Assembly (NCBI RefSeq): GCF_009192735.1
Contig: NZ_VTFU01000001.1
Location: 806,001-870,000, forward strand
Direction: 5' to 3'
Source of the DNA: Arthrobacter gandavensis
GTDB lineage: Bacteria; Actinomycetota; Actinomycetes; Actinomycetales; Micrococcaceae
DNA length: 64,000 nucleotides
Part shown: positions 8,846-17,767 of the stretch, in pieces
Numbering within the stretch: the stretch's first letter is position 1
How the letters are laid out: every line of letters begins with the position of its first letter
Made by a program: the position numbers and the translations under genes
Notes under the pieces: generated by a model
The model's database searches: none
Told to the model about the DNA's origin: nothing
What the model saw: the letters and a program-made list of their open reading frames with translations, nothing else

Positions 8846-8890
8846 TCTGTATTAGCTGCGGCGAAGATCCCCGCGGCATCAGGAGGAACC

Positions 8891-10744
8891 ATGGCTATAC
8901 CCGAAGCGGCCCCTGCGGCCCCCGGAAGCGGCAGGGGATCCGGCGGCGGCCGCGGCCCCGCGCGGTTGAACCCCGCAGACAAGAACCAGTTGAAACGGCA
9001 TCCGGTGAGCCTAAAGCGCATCGCCGCCCTGTTCGCCCCGCACAAGGGGACCATCGCCGTCGTCGTCGTTTTGATCAGCCTGTCCTCGGTGATCAACCTG
9101 GCCCAGCCGTTCCTGGTCCGCGCCGTCATCGACGACGCCCTGCCCTCCGGGAACATCCGGCTGCTGGTGACCCTGGCGGCATCGATGGTGGCGGTGGCCG
9201 CATTGACGTCAGTGATCGGCGTGGTGCAGACCTGGCTGGCCACCGGCATGGGCCAGCGCGTGATGCATACCCTGCGCGTGAAGCTGTTTACCCACCTGCA
9301 GGCACAGTCACTGGGCTTTTTCACCCGCACCCGCGGCGGCGAGGTGCAGTCACGCCTCACGCACGACATTTCCGGCATGCAGTCGGTGGTCACCACCACG
9401 GCCACCGGTGTTGCCTCCAACCTCACCACCACGATCGCCACCGCCGCCGCCATGGCCGCCCTCTCCCCCGGCCTGAGCCTGATCTCCCTGGTGGTCCTGC
9501 CCCCGGCGATTTGGCTCTCCCGCCGGGTCGCCCAAATCCGGCGCACCGTGACGGACGAACGCCAGCGCGAACTCGCCGCCCTGCACACCCAGGTGGAGGA
9601 AGGATTGTCGGTTTCCGGAGTCCGGCTGGCCAAGACACTGGGCACCGCGCCGCTCGACGCCGAGCGCTTCCACACCCGTTCCGAAAAGCTTGTCGGGCTG
9701 GAGCTGCGCAGCCAGCTTGCCGGGAGCTGGCGGATGGCCACCATGCAGATCGTGTTTGCCGCCATCCCTGCCGTCATCTACCTCGCGGCCGGTTTCCCGG
9801 CGACGAGCGGCGGGATGACCATCGGCACCCTGGTGGCGTTTACCGGACTGCAGGCGACGATTTTCCGTCCGGTCATGGGACTGCTGAACATCGGCGTTCA
9901 GTGGGTCACGGCTCTGGCATTCTTCAGCCGCATCTTCGAGTACCTGGATCTGGTGCCGGCCATCAAGGCGCCGGACCATCCCGTCCGGCTGGATCCGTCC
10001 ACGGTGCGCGGCGAGGTGCGGTTCGAGGGTGTGAGGTTTGCGTACGACGGCGGAACTGACGTCCTGCGCGGGATCGACCTGAACCTTCCCGCCGGGACAA
10101 CCACCGCCGTCGTCGGCCCCACCGGGTCCGGCAAAAGCACCCTGGCCTCGCTGCTGCCGCGCCTGAATGATGTCAGCTCCGGCCGCGTCACGATTGACGG
10201 GGTGGATGTGCGGGACATTGCGCCTGAGGATCTGGCCCGGATTGTCGGCGTCGTTTCCCAGGAGACGTACCTCATCCATGCCACAGTCCGGGAGAACCTG
10301 CTCCTGGCCGCGCCGGACGCCACCGATGAACAGCTGTGGCAGGCGCTGGCCGCCGCGCAGATCGCCGACTCGATCGGGGCCCTGCCGGAAGGGCTCGATA
10401 CCCTCGTGGGCGCCCGCGGACACCGCTTCTCCGGAGGGGAACAGCAGCGGCTGGCCATCGCCCGGACCATCCTGCGCAACCCGCCGGTGCTGGTCCTGGA
10501 CGAGGCAACCAGCGCCCTGGACAACGTGACCGAAGCCCAGGTGCAGCTGGCCCTGGAGCGGCTGTCGGCCGGCCGCACCACGCTGACCATTGCGCACCGG
10601 CTCTCCACCGTGGAGAACGCCGGGCAGGTGGCGGTCCTGGAGGCGGGACGGGTTGTGGAGCTCGGTGCCGCACGGGAGCTGCGCCACGGCGACGGACCGT
10701 TTGCGCGGCTGGCGGCCCGATCGGAGGCCGGAGTGGGTTCCTGA
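8891..10744 (+). CDS. ABC exporter, fused membrane and ATPase domains
   Basis: A 617-residue half-transporter of the MsbA/LmrA/MdlB type that exports drugs or lipids as a dimer. A Gly/Pro/Ala-rich 35-residue tail precedes six membrane helices (about residues 50-340). The nucleotide-binding domain has Walker A GPTGSGKST (409-417), signature FSGGEQQR, Walker B VLVLDEATSALD and the switch TIAHRLST. AGGAGGAACC precedes the ATG at 8891. The divergent MarR gene suggests substrate-induced expression. Confidence 0.95.
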   Translation: MAIPEAAPAAPGSGRGSGGGRGPARLNPADKNQLKRHPVSLKRIAALFAPHKGTIAVVVVLISLSSVINLAQPFLVRAVIDDALPSGNIRLLVTLAASMVAVAALTSVIGVVQTWLATGMGQRVMHTLRVKLFTHLQAQSLGFFTRTRGGEVQSRLTHDISGMQSVVTTTATGVASNLTTTIATAAAMAALSPGLSLISLVVLPPAIWLSRRVAQIRRTVTDERQRELAALHTQVEEGLSVSGVRLAKTLGTAPLDAERFHTRSEKLVGLELRSQLAGSWRMATMQIVFAAIPAVIYLAAGFPATSGGMTIGTLVAFTGLQATIFRPVMGLLNIGVQWVTALAFFSRIFEYLDLVPAIKAPDHPVRLDPSTVRGEVRFEGVRFAYDGGTDVLRGIDLNLPAGTTTAVVGPTGSGKSTLASLLPRLNDVSSGRVTIDGVDVRDIAPEDLARIVGVVSQETYLIHATVRENLLLAAPDATDEQLWQALAAAQIADSIGALPEGLDTLVGARGHRFSGGEQQRLAIARTILRNPPVLVLDEATSALDNVTEAQVQLALERLSAGRTTLTIAHRLSTVENAGQVAVLEAGRVVELGAARELRHGDGPFARLAARSEAGVGS

Positions 10745-10750
10745 CGGTGC

Positions 10751-12016
10751 CTAGCTGCTGCCGGAGAACCGCAGCCGGATCATCCGCCCGATAATTCCGA
10801 CGGCGAACACGAGAACGCCCAGCACCACCGCCCGGGGCGGCAGGGTTGCGACCAAGACGATGCAGGCCGCCGCACCCAGCACCTGGAACGCCTGGGGATA
10901 GCGCCTGTCCGCGCCGGATTGGGTCAAGGCCGCGATATTGGCCACCAGGTAATAGACCAGGACGCCGAACGAAGAAAAGGCGATGGCGCCGCGCAAATCC
11001 GCCACGGCTATCACGGTGCAGATCAGAACGGCCAGCACGGCTTCGGCCCGGTGCGGCACCTGGTACCGCGGATGCACCGCCGAGAGCCAGTGGGGCAGGT
11101 CCCGTTCGCGGGCCATGGCCAGGGTTGTCCTGCCCAGTCCGGCGATCAGTGCAAGCAGGGCCCCCAGCGCAGCAACAGCCGCCCCCGCCCGAACCACCGG
11201 AGCCGCCCAGGACCCGGATCCTGCTTCCACCGCGGCAGCCAACGGCGCGGCCGTCGCCGCCACCCCTTCCGGCCCCAGGACCGTCAGGAGCGTCACTCCC
11301 ACCGCCGCATAAACGGCGACGGCGATGGCCAGCGATATTCCGATGGCGCGCGGAATCGTCCGGCGGGGCCGGAGCACCTCTTCGCTCATGGTGGCAATGC
11401 GGGCGTACCCGGCGAAGGCAAAAAACAACAGGCCGGCGGACTGCAGAATCCCATACCAGCCGCGGCCCAGCAGTCCCCCATCAAGGCCAGGACCCACCGC
11501 GGCTGTTGGTCCGGCACCGATCCATGCCGCGGCAAGGGCCACGACCAGCGCGGCAAGGACGAGCCCAACCAGGATCCGGGCCAGTCCGGCTGTTCGGGTG
11601 ATGCCGTGGGAGTTCACGGCCGCCAGCGCAACGACGGCGGCGACGGCCACCGGCCGCTCCAGCCCGTCGGGCGCTGTGTAGGCCGCAAAGGTCATGGCCA
11701 TCGCCGCGGCGCTGGCCGTCTTGCCGACAACAAACCCCCATCCCGCCAGATAGCCGGGCCAGGGACCCAGCCGCTCGCGGCCGTACAGGTAGGTGCCTCC
11801 GGAACGGGGGTACGCGGCCGCCAGCTGCGCGGAGGAGGTGGCATTGCAGAAGGCCACGCCGGCCGCAATCACCAATCCCAGCAGCAGTCCCGATCCCGCG
11901 GCCGCCGCGGCGGGGGTGAAAGCGGCGAAAACTCCGGCTCCAATCATGGAACCGAGACCGATGATCACGGCGTCGGGGGTGCCGAGGCGGCGGGCCAATT
12001 CCGGTTCTTTCCCCAT
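10751..12016 (-). CDS. APC superfamily amino acid permease
   Basis: A 421-residue membrane transporter of the amino acid-polyamine-organocation group. The first helix carries the substrate-binding motif GLGSMIGAGVF. YPRSGGTYLYGRERLG follows the third helix, and FAFAGYARIATMSEEV lies in the sixth. Eleven to twelve hydrophobic segments can be counted. It is convergent with the ABC exporter gene (6 bases between stops). Substrate cannot be assigned. Confidence 0.92.
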   Translation of the reverse strand: MGKEPELARRLGTPDAVIIGLGSMIGAGVFAAFTPAAAAAGSGLLLGLVIAAGVAFCNATSSAQLAAAYPRSGGTYLYGRERLGPWPGYLAGWGFVVGKTASAAAMAMTFAAYTAPDGLERPVAVAAVVALAAVNSHGITRTAGLARILVGLVLAALVVALAAAWIGAGPTAAVGPGLDGGLLGRGWYGILQSAGLLFFAFAGYARIATMSEEVLRPRRTIPRAIGISLAIAVAVYAAVGVTLLTVLGPEGVAATAAPLAAAVEAGSGSWAAPVVRAGAAVAALGALLALIAGLGRTTLAMARERDLPHWLSAVHPRYQVPHRAEAVLAVLICTVIAVADLRGAIAFSSFGVLVYYLVANIAALTQSGADRRYPQAFQVLGAAACIVLVATLPPRAVVLGVLVFAVGIIGRMIRLRFSGSS

Positions 12017-12111
12017 GCGGTCACCATCTCACGGATCGGCCCCGGCCACGGCTCATGCATCCCGCAACACGGAAGGCCACCCTTTCCCGCATTTCTGAGA
12101 GGATGGAGGGC

Positions 12112-12423
12112 ATGAAGACGAACCGTGCCGACACCGCCGCTGAAGACGGCTTCTTCCCCTGGCCAAAGGAAGTTCCGCAGGAATGGATCCTGCGCGCGCA
12201 CCCGGTGATCCTCGCCGCCTCCGCCCTGGTGCTCTACCACCAGTTCGCGCCACTGCCGGCGAGCCCCATGGGCTTTGTCAGCGAAATTTTCGTGCTCAGC
12301 ACTGCGTACTCGATGCTTGCCGGCCGCGGCCGTAAAAAGCAAAAGCAGGCCAACCCCTCAGCCGGTCCCGGAACTCCCACGGACCCGGGCAACCAGGCCG
12401 GCCCCGGAGACCGCCCGGAGTAA
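12112..12423 (+). CDS. Small hypothetical membrane protein
   Basis: A 103-residue protein. The start at 12112 is favoured by GGATGGAGGG upstream. Acidic residues and an FFPWPKEVPQEW segment precede two hydrophobic spans (about residues 29-43 and 49-67). A basic RGRGRKKQKQ stretch and a Pro/Gly-rich tail (PGTPTDPGNQAGPGD) follow. I do not recognise it. It is divergent from the permease, and a strong terminator follows at 12496. Confidence 0.72.
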   Translation: MKTNRADTAAEDGFFPWPKEVPQEWILRAHPVILAASALVLYHQFAPLPASPMGFVSEIFVLSTAYSMLAGRGRKKQKQANPSAGPGTPTDPGNQAGPGDRPE

Positions 12424-12495
12424 GCACCATCACCTGCGTTCCCCGGCCGCAACCGGCACGGACTGGTGCCGGGGATGAACACAGGATGAGAAGCG

Positions 12496-12525
12496 AAAAG
12501 CCGGGCCCAATGGGCCCGGCTTTTT
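12496..12525. terminator. Rho-independent terminator, bidirectional
   Basis: A perfect 9-bp stem, GCCGGGCCC (12500-12508) and GGGCCCGGC (12512-12520), with a 3-base loop. It is flanked by AAAA on the left and TTTTT on the right, so it works in both directions: after the small membrane protein gene and after the MarR gene on the other strand. Confidence 0.92.
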
Positions 12526-12556
12526 CATGTGATTGGCGATTCCCGTCAGGCCGCCG

Positions 12557-13066
12557 TTAGCCGTTGGCCTCTGCGCAGTGATCCTCAGCAGGCCCACCTC
12601 GCATGCTCAGTCGGGAAAGGTAGCCGGCGAACTGGCGCAGGTCTGCTTCGGACCAGGAGTCCAGCACGTTATGGTCCAGCATGATGCCCGTCTGGACAGC
12701 TTTGACCCGCTCGGCCGCCCCGGGGGTCAGCGCCAGCCGCCGGGCCCGGCCGTCCTTCGGATCGGGCTGGACCTCAATGAGGTCCAGTTCCTCCAGCTGG
12801 CGTGTCAGTCGGCTGATGACGCTTTTATCGACCATCAGCTGTTCGGCCACAACACCGGATTGAGTGGGCCCCACCCGCTTGAGCAGCTGCAGGATCTTGA
12901 GTCCGAACAGGGACAGGGCCGGGTCCACTCCCTTGGCGGCGTCCCGCATGCTCGCCCGGACGCTTTCGGTCAGCCGCCGGAGGGAATCCTCCACCTGGTT
13001 GATGGCATCGGACCGGCCGTCATCCCGTCCCCCGCCGTTCACCTCTTCCGTGTCCGGGGAGATCAA
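12557..13066 (-). CDS. MarR family regulator of the adjacent MFS exporter
   Basis: A 169-residue winged-helix repressor. The recognition segment is SGVVAEQLMVDKSVISRLTRQLEELDLIEVQPDPKDGR. The TTG start overlaps the stop of the exporter gene (TTGA), so it is the second cistron of that operon. It probably binds the paired operators at 14928-14973 and controls its own operon, as drug-exporter MarR proteins commonly do. Confidence 0.9.
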   Translation of the reverse strand: MISPDTEEVNGGGRDDGRSDAINQVEDSLRRLTESVRASMRDAAKGVDPALSLFGLKILQLLKRVGPTQSGVVAEQLMVDKSVISRLTRQLEELDLIEVQPDPKDGRARRLALTPGAAERVKAVQTGIMLDHNVLDSWSEADLRQFAGYLSRLSMRGGPAEDHCAEANG

Positions 13067-14913
13067 GGCCTGCTCTGCTCCGGTCCGGAGGTTGAGGCAG
13101 GAGCCAGCGGGTCCACGAGTCCCACGGCGCCAGTGGCGACGTCAACGAGGGTCAGGTCCGAGGCAGCGCGTTCCTCTTCGCGGCGGGCATCGGCTTCAAC
13201 CGTTTCATCGCCGTCGGCGGGGACTGTCGCTGTCTCGGCGGCCGGAGCCGCCGTGGAGCCGGCAGCCGTGGCAGCCGTACCGGCCGGTGCCGCCGCGGCG
13301 GCGGCTGCGTTCTTCAGCTGCACGGCGTTCTGCCGTCCGAGGGATGCGTTGGGCAGGAAGATCACCGCAATCAGCGTGATCAGGGCCAGCGGAACGCTGT
13401 AGAGGAAGACCGAGCCAACCCCCACGCCGTAGGCGCTTTCGACCAGGACGGCGATGGCATCGGGAAGTTCGGAAACCTTGGGAATGGATCCGCTGCCAAG
13501 GGCGACGGCGGCTGCTGCCTGATCTGCCGGGGCCAGGGCCGAGATGCCGTTCTTGATTTCCTGCGCCACGATGGTGCCCAGGACCGAGCCGAGCACGGAG
13601 ACACCGACGGTGCCGCCGAGGCTGCGGAAGAACGTGACGGCACTGGTGGCCACGCCGAGGTTCTTGACCTCAATGGAGTTCTGGACCACAAGGACCAGGT
13701 TCTGCATGAGCATGCCCAGCCCGGCGCCGAGGACGGCCATGTAGATGCCCACCAGGACCAGGTTCGTGTCATAGGCCAGGGTGCCCAGCAGGACGGAGCC
13801 GACCACGGTGAGGACGGCTCCGGAAATCATGACCGCCTTCCACTTTCCGGTGCGGCTGATGACGCGGCCGAAGTAGGTTGAGGAGATCAGCAGGCCGGCC
13901 ATCATGGGAATGGTGAGCAGCCCGGATTCGGTGGGTGTGGCGCCCCGCGCCAGCTGCATGTACTGGGCCAGGAACACTGACGTGCCGAACATGGACACGC
14001 CGACGGCGATGCTCGCCACCACGGCAAGGGTGAAGGTCCGGTTCTTGAACATCGAGAGCGGAATGATGGGTTCCGGCGACTTGAATTCCACCAGAACGGC
14101 GGCAATCAGCAGCACGGCGGATCCGGCGACCATCAGGAATGAGGCCAGGGAGGCCCACTCGAACTGATTGCCTGCCAGCGTTACCCAGATCATCAGCAGC
14201 GACACGCCGCCGGCGATCAGCACCGCGCCGAGGTAGTCAATGTGGACCTTGCGCTTGGGGTGCTTGGGCAGGTGCAGGGTGAGCTGCAGCAGGATGATTG
14301 CGGCAATGGCAACCGGAAGCGCAATGAAGAAGTTCCAGCGCCAGCCGAAAGCATCGGTGACGACGCCGCCGAGCAGCGGTCCGCCGACGGTACCGACAGC
14401 CATGACGGCACCAAACAGTCCGGCATACTTGCCGCGGTCACGCGGGCTGATGATGTCGGCCATGATGATCTGGCTCAATGCGGCGAGTCCGCCGGCGCCC
14501 AGGCCCTGGAACACGCGGAACACAATAAGCGTGCTGGTGTCCTGGGAGAACCCGGCCAACGCCGAGCCGAGCACAAAGATGCCCAGGGCCAGCTGGATGA
14601 GCAGCTTGCGGTTAAAGAGGTCGGCAAACTTTCCCCACAGCGGGGTGGACACCGTGGTGGCCAGCAGCGTTCCGGTCACCACCCAGGTGTAGGCGGACTG
14701 GTTGCCGTCAAGGTCGGAGATGATCAGCGGCAACGAGGTGGAGACGACGGTGCCTGCCAGAATCGAAACAAACATGCCGAGCAGGAGGCCGGAGAGCGAT
14801 TCCAGCACCTGCTTGTGGGTCATGGTGCCGTCGGGTGAGACCGTGCGCTTGGGCGCTTTGGCCTTGGGCTCCTTCTTCGGCTTGATCGTATCGGGACGTG
14901 GTTCCGGGGACAT
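13063..14913 (-). CDS. DHA2-family MFS drug exporter (EmrB/QacA-like)
   Basis: A 616-residue, 14-helix proton antiporter. The family motifs are visible: a first-helix LDGNQSAYTWVVTGTLL region, loop 2-3 GKFADLFNRKLLI, and the antiporter motif C-like GPLLGGVVTDAFGWRWNF. The last 90 residues form an Ala-rich then acidic cytoplasmic tail that is longer than usual. AGGAG precedes the ATG at 14913. It is translated ahead of the MarR gene, with which it overlaps by four bases. Confidence 0.94.
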   Translation of the reverse strand: MSPEPRPDTIKPKKEPKAKAPKRTVSPDGTMTHKQVLESLSGLLLGMFVSILAGTVVSTSLPLIISDLDGNQSAYTWVVTGTLLATTVSTPLWGKFADLFNRKLLIQLALGIFVLGSALAGFSQDTSTLIVFRVFQGLGAGGLAALSQIIMADIISPRDRGKYAGLFGAVMAVGTVGGPLLGGVVTDAFGWRWNFFIALPVAIAAIILLQLTLHLPKHPKRKVHIDYLGAVLIAGGVSLLMIWVTLAGNQFEWASLASFLMVAGSAVLLIAAVLVEFKSPEPIIPLSMFKNRTFTLAVVASIAVGVSMFGTSVFLAQYMQLARGATPTESGLLTIPMMAGLLISSTYFGRVISRTGKWKAVMISGAVLTVVGSVLLGTLAYDTNLVLVGIYMAVLGAGLGMLMQNLVLVVQNSIEVKNLGVATSAVTFFRSLGGTVGVSVLGSVLGTIVAQEIKNGISALAPADQAAAAVALGSGSIPKVSELPDAIAVLVESAYGVGVGSVFLYSVPLALITLIAVIFLPNASLGRQNAVQLKNAAAAAAAPAGTAATAAGSTAAPAAETATVPADGDETVEADARREEERAASDLTLVDVATGAVGLVDPLAPASTSGPEQSRP

Positions 14914-14927
14914 CTGACTCCTGCTGA

Positions 14928-14973
14928 TAGTTGACTTACGTCAACTATATAACTAGTTGCCTAAGATCAACTA
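14928..14973 (-). promoter_or_regulatory. Two tandem TAGTTG-N8-CAACTA operators
   Basis: Site 1 (14928-14947) extends the arms to TAGTTGAC/GTCAACTA. Site 2 (14954-14973) has the same TAGTTG-N8-CAACTA geometry. They start 26 bases apart, so two dimers could bind on neighbouring helical faces. The AT-rich stretch between them likely holds the -10 box of the minus-strand promoter. The MarR protein of this operon is the expected ligand-sensitive repressor (inference). Confidence 0.8.
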
Positions 14974-15107
14974 TTTAGTGTGCAGTCCCACATAGCTCCG
15001 CTGTGCACACCGGGTACTGCCGGAGTATAAGTCGGCCACCGAATCAGGGCCGTAATTAATGAGTAGGCTTCAACGCTCGTGGGGAATTCCGGAAGGCAGG
15101 CAGCACC

Positions 15108-15878
15108 GTGCATACCGTTAGAGAATACGAAGCATCCGATGAGCGGGAATGGCTTCTATGCCGTCTTCTCAGCTTTTTCGACAGTGATTACTACGACGAC
15201 GTGAAGGTAGCCAAAACTCAGTTCTCCAACCCCAGCTTGTCCCTCGTCGCCGAAACTGACGGCAAGATCACCGGACTGATTGATGTGGAGATAAACGGCG
15301 GTGCCGCAACCATAGATTCGCTGGCGGTGCACCCCTCGGGCCAACGTCAGGGCATCGCTTCTTCTCTGCTGCGGCATGCCCTGGGACGACTGCCTGCTGA
15401 AGTGGAAACCCTGGATGCCTGGACCCGGGAAACCCCCAGCGCCAATCATTGGTACCAAGCGGCCGGCTTCCGCGAAAACTACCGGTACCTGCATGTTTAC
15501 GTGGGCGAGTACGACCCCAGGGATGACTTCATCACTCCCCCGGGATTGTCGTCACTGCAGGGTGGATTTCTGCACTCAGCCCTGGAGCACGAAGCAGCCA
15601 TGCGCAGTGCCTACAAACGGGTATACACGTGCCGCCAGTACCTGATGGACATCTGTCGCGGCTGTACTTGGCGCTCCCGCAGCAACGCTGCAGGCGTCGC
15701 AGTCTGGCTGGTTTCATCAAAGTTTTCCAATGCCGGGACCAGAGGCCCAAAGGGGTCGTTGCGCAGCAACGCCACCGCTTTCGGCGTCACCCTGGCCATG
15801 ATGTCGTTGCCGGCTTCGTTTGTCCGGCCTGTCCGGCGTTCGGTAAACCTGTTGATGGGTCCGAAGGTCTCCGCATAG
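15108..15878 (+). CDS. GNAT acetyltransferase with non-native C-terminus
   Basis: The GTG at 15108 starts a protein whose first 175 residues are a complete GNAT domain, with the acetyl-CoA loop VHPSGQRQGIASSLL and an antibiotic-acetyltransferase-like end (KRVYTCRQYL). From about residue 178 onward the reading frame crosses into DNA that is antisense to a truncated methylase gene. The last 80 residues are therefore probably not native. The catalytic domain may still fold. Acceptor substrate unknown. This marks the left edge of the accessory region. Confidence 0.75.
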   Translation: MHTVREYEASDEREWLLCRLLSFFDSDYYDDVKVAKTQFSNPSLSLVAETDGKITGLIDVEINGGAATIDSLAVHPSGQRQGIASSLLRHALGRLPAEVETLDAWTRETPSANHWYQAAGFRENYRYLHVYVGEYDPRDDFITPPGLSSLQGGFLHSALEHEAAMRSAYKRVYTCRQYLMDICRGCTWRSRSNAAGVAVWLVSSKFSNAGTRGPKGSLRSNATAFGVTLAMMSLPASFVRPVRRSVNLLMGPKVSA

Positions 15879-17767
15879 GAGCTGTATGCCTCGCGCAGTT
15901 TCCCCCGTTCCAGGCCCAGCTCGGTTGTGTCTTCGACGTTGCTCGCCTCGAGGGAGAGGACTGAACGCGCGAGGTCCCGCAGTTGCAGGAGTGAGCGAAG
16001 TTCGCGGGCCTGGGTCTTGGGCACGCTCATGGGTGCCATTGCACCGTCCAACCCGACCTGGCTGAACGAGCCGTCAGGTTCTGCGGCGATGTGCCCGACC
16101 TGAAGATCAGACCCTGCCGGCACAATGGCGGCCGCCTCGATAGTCTGTCCCTCCTGACGCTCCGCTGCTCCTCTCCCGATGCCAACGGCACTCTGCGCAA
16201 TGTCCTGCAGCTGGTCGTGCAAACGCGCGGGCACCGAGCTTAGATCCTCGTTGCGAACGGTGAGCGTGGCCGCACCGTACATGCCGTGGCCAACGACCGG
16301 CTCTCCGAGCACGCGCTCCGGGTTCTCCATGAAATAAGCGTTCATGCGGGCGGTGCTCAGCTCGGAGTCGTCAACGGCCATGGCCCGCGAGTCTAGCCAC
16401 TGCGGGTCCAGGGGTTCCTCGCCGGGAAGCCTGCGCCTGAAGATCAGAACATCGGTGAGGGCCTCGGTGCCGGCGGATCGGCGGTGAGCGCCGCTCGGCA
16501 GACGGACCGCGCCCAATAGATCAGCCGTCTCGTAGATTTCGCGCCGGGCGGCAGGGTTTTGGGCATCCAGTGTGAAGGCTGAGGAAATGACTCCAACTAC
16601 GCCTCCGGGCCGGGTGAGATCCAAGGATTTGATGATGAAGTGATTGTGCATTGGATGGTTGCCCGCGTTGTGGCGCGGGTCGTGCAAACTTGTCCTGGCG
16701 AACGGGACATTGCCCACAGTGGCATCAAAGTAGCCCGCGGGAAGGCGCGTCTTGGCGAAGGATTCAGCGCGGATTTCGGCCTCTGGGTAGAGCGCCTGGG
16801 AAATGCCGGCAGTGACGGGATCAAGCTCCACACCCGTCATGTGTACTTTCTCAGGCGCGAGGCCGATAAAGGTACCGGCTCCGGAGCCAGGCTCCAGCAC
16901 GCGGCCTCCGTCGAAGCCAAGTGCATTCAGTGTCTGCCAAATCTCCGTTGCAAGTGCGGGATCTGTGTAGTGCGCGTTAATGACGGTCCGGCTAGCTGCT
17001 CGGTACTCATCCTCGCTGAGCAGTTCCCGCAGCTCTGCCCGGTCCGCCTCGTACTCAATGCGACTCTCGTCGAACACCTCAGCAACGCCGGTTGCACCCC
17101 AACTTCCCCACCGGGCCAGAACCCTCCGTTCTGCATCCGTTGCTGCTCTGTCCTGTTCCTGCAGCTCCCGCAGGACACGTAAAGCCGCCACATTCGCACG
17201 GAACCGGGCCTGGGCCCCGGAGGGTGCCAGAGCATCCTGACTAGCGGGAATGAACCGAGAATCGGATGTCGCGGGAATTACGGGCGCTGGTTGTCCCGGT
17301 CCAGTTCCTCGGCCCTCAGATTCTCCAAGTCCTGCTGGTAACCGTGGTTGAAAGACTGAATTATCTCGTGCATCAGGACCGTCGACTGATCCATTCCCGC
17401 GTCCTCTTCGTTGTCCTCCATCTCCGTCACGTCCGGAGTCAGCATCTCGGCTCTGACTATTTCCTCGGCTTGCATCCTCGAAGCGTTCAGCCGGCCCACC
17501 TTCTCCAAATAGGTCTCGTTCTTCGGATCCGGGCCCGCTATTTCGTACTGCAGCTCCCCCACCTGACGCATTGCTTCCTCTCCCAGATCCCGGAACCACT
17601 CCTCCGGGTCCGGGATCAGGGCGTACTGCTTCGGTGCCGTCGTTTGCCACGTCTCCTGAGCGAACTTGCCGTACTTGTTCATCACGAACCTCCTCTGGTG
17701 CTGCGAAAAGAAATGCATCGAGACTTGCCTGACCATCAACCTGGTTGCGCTTGCGCCCTCGCGCCAT
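15611..17767 (-). pseudogene. Plasmid-type adenine methylase/helicase, C-terminally truncated
   Basis: About 718 codons remain of a very large plasmid or ICE protein normally carrying an N-terminal N6-adenine methylase and a C-terminal SNF2/DEAD helicase. Present are an N-terminal motif MARGRKRNQVDGQASLDAF, a long disordered linker, RFRANVAALRVLRELQ, the SAM motif VLEPGSGAGTF and the catalytic motif NVPF. The frame then ends abruptly near 15650, where it runs antisense into the GNAT gene. The helicase half is absent. The ATG at 17767 follows GGGGGA and overlaps the end of the recombinase gene. Confidence 0.78.
17278..17682 (-). CDS. 134-aa protein nested in another frame of the methylase gene
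   Basis: A strong ribosome site (AGAGGAGG) precedes the ATG at 17682. The product starts MNKYGKFAQETWQTTAP and is mostly helical and acidic, with no low-complexity character. Similar small proteins accompany methylase/helicase genes on actinobacterial plasmids, as far as I recall. It lies wholly inside the linker-coding part of the methylase gene in a different frame on the same strand. Its TAA stop (17278-17280) comes just before the methylase frame resumes conserved sequence. Function unknown. Confidence 0.72.
   Translation of the reverse strand: MNKYGKFAQETWQTTAPKQYALIPDPEEWFRDLGEEAMRQVGELQYEIAGPDPKNETYLEKVGRLNASRMQAEEIVRAEMLTPDVTEMEDNEEDAGMDQSTVLMHEIIQSFNHGYQQDLENLRAEELDRDNQRP

Noticed and set aside
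9350-10687. Long minus-strand frame opposite the ABC exporter
   Set aside because: The plus strand has all ABC motifs in order. The opposite frame shows no domain and is a composition artefact.
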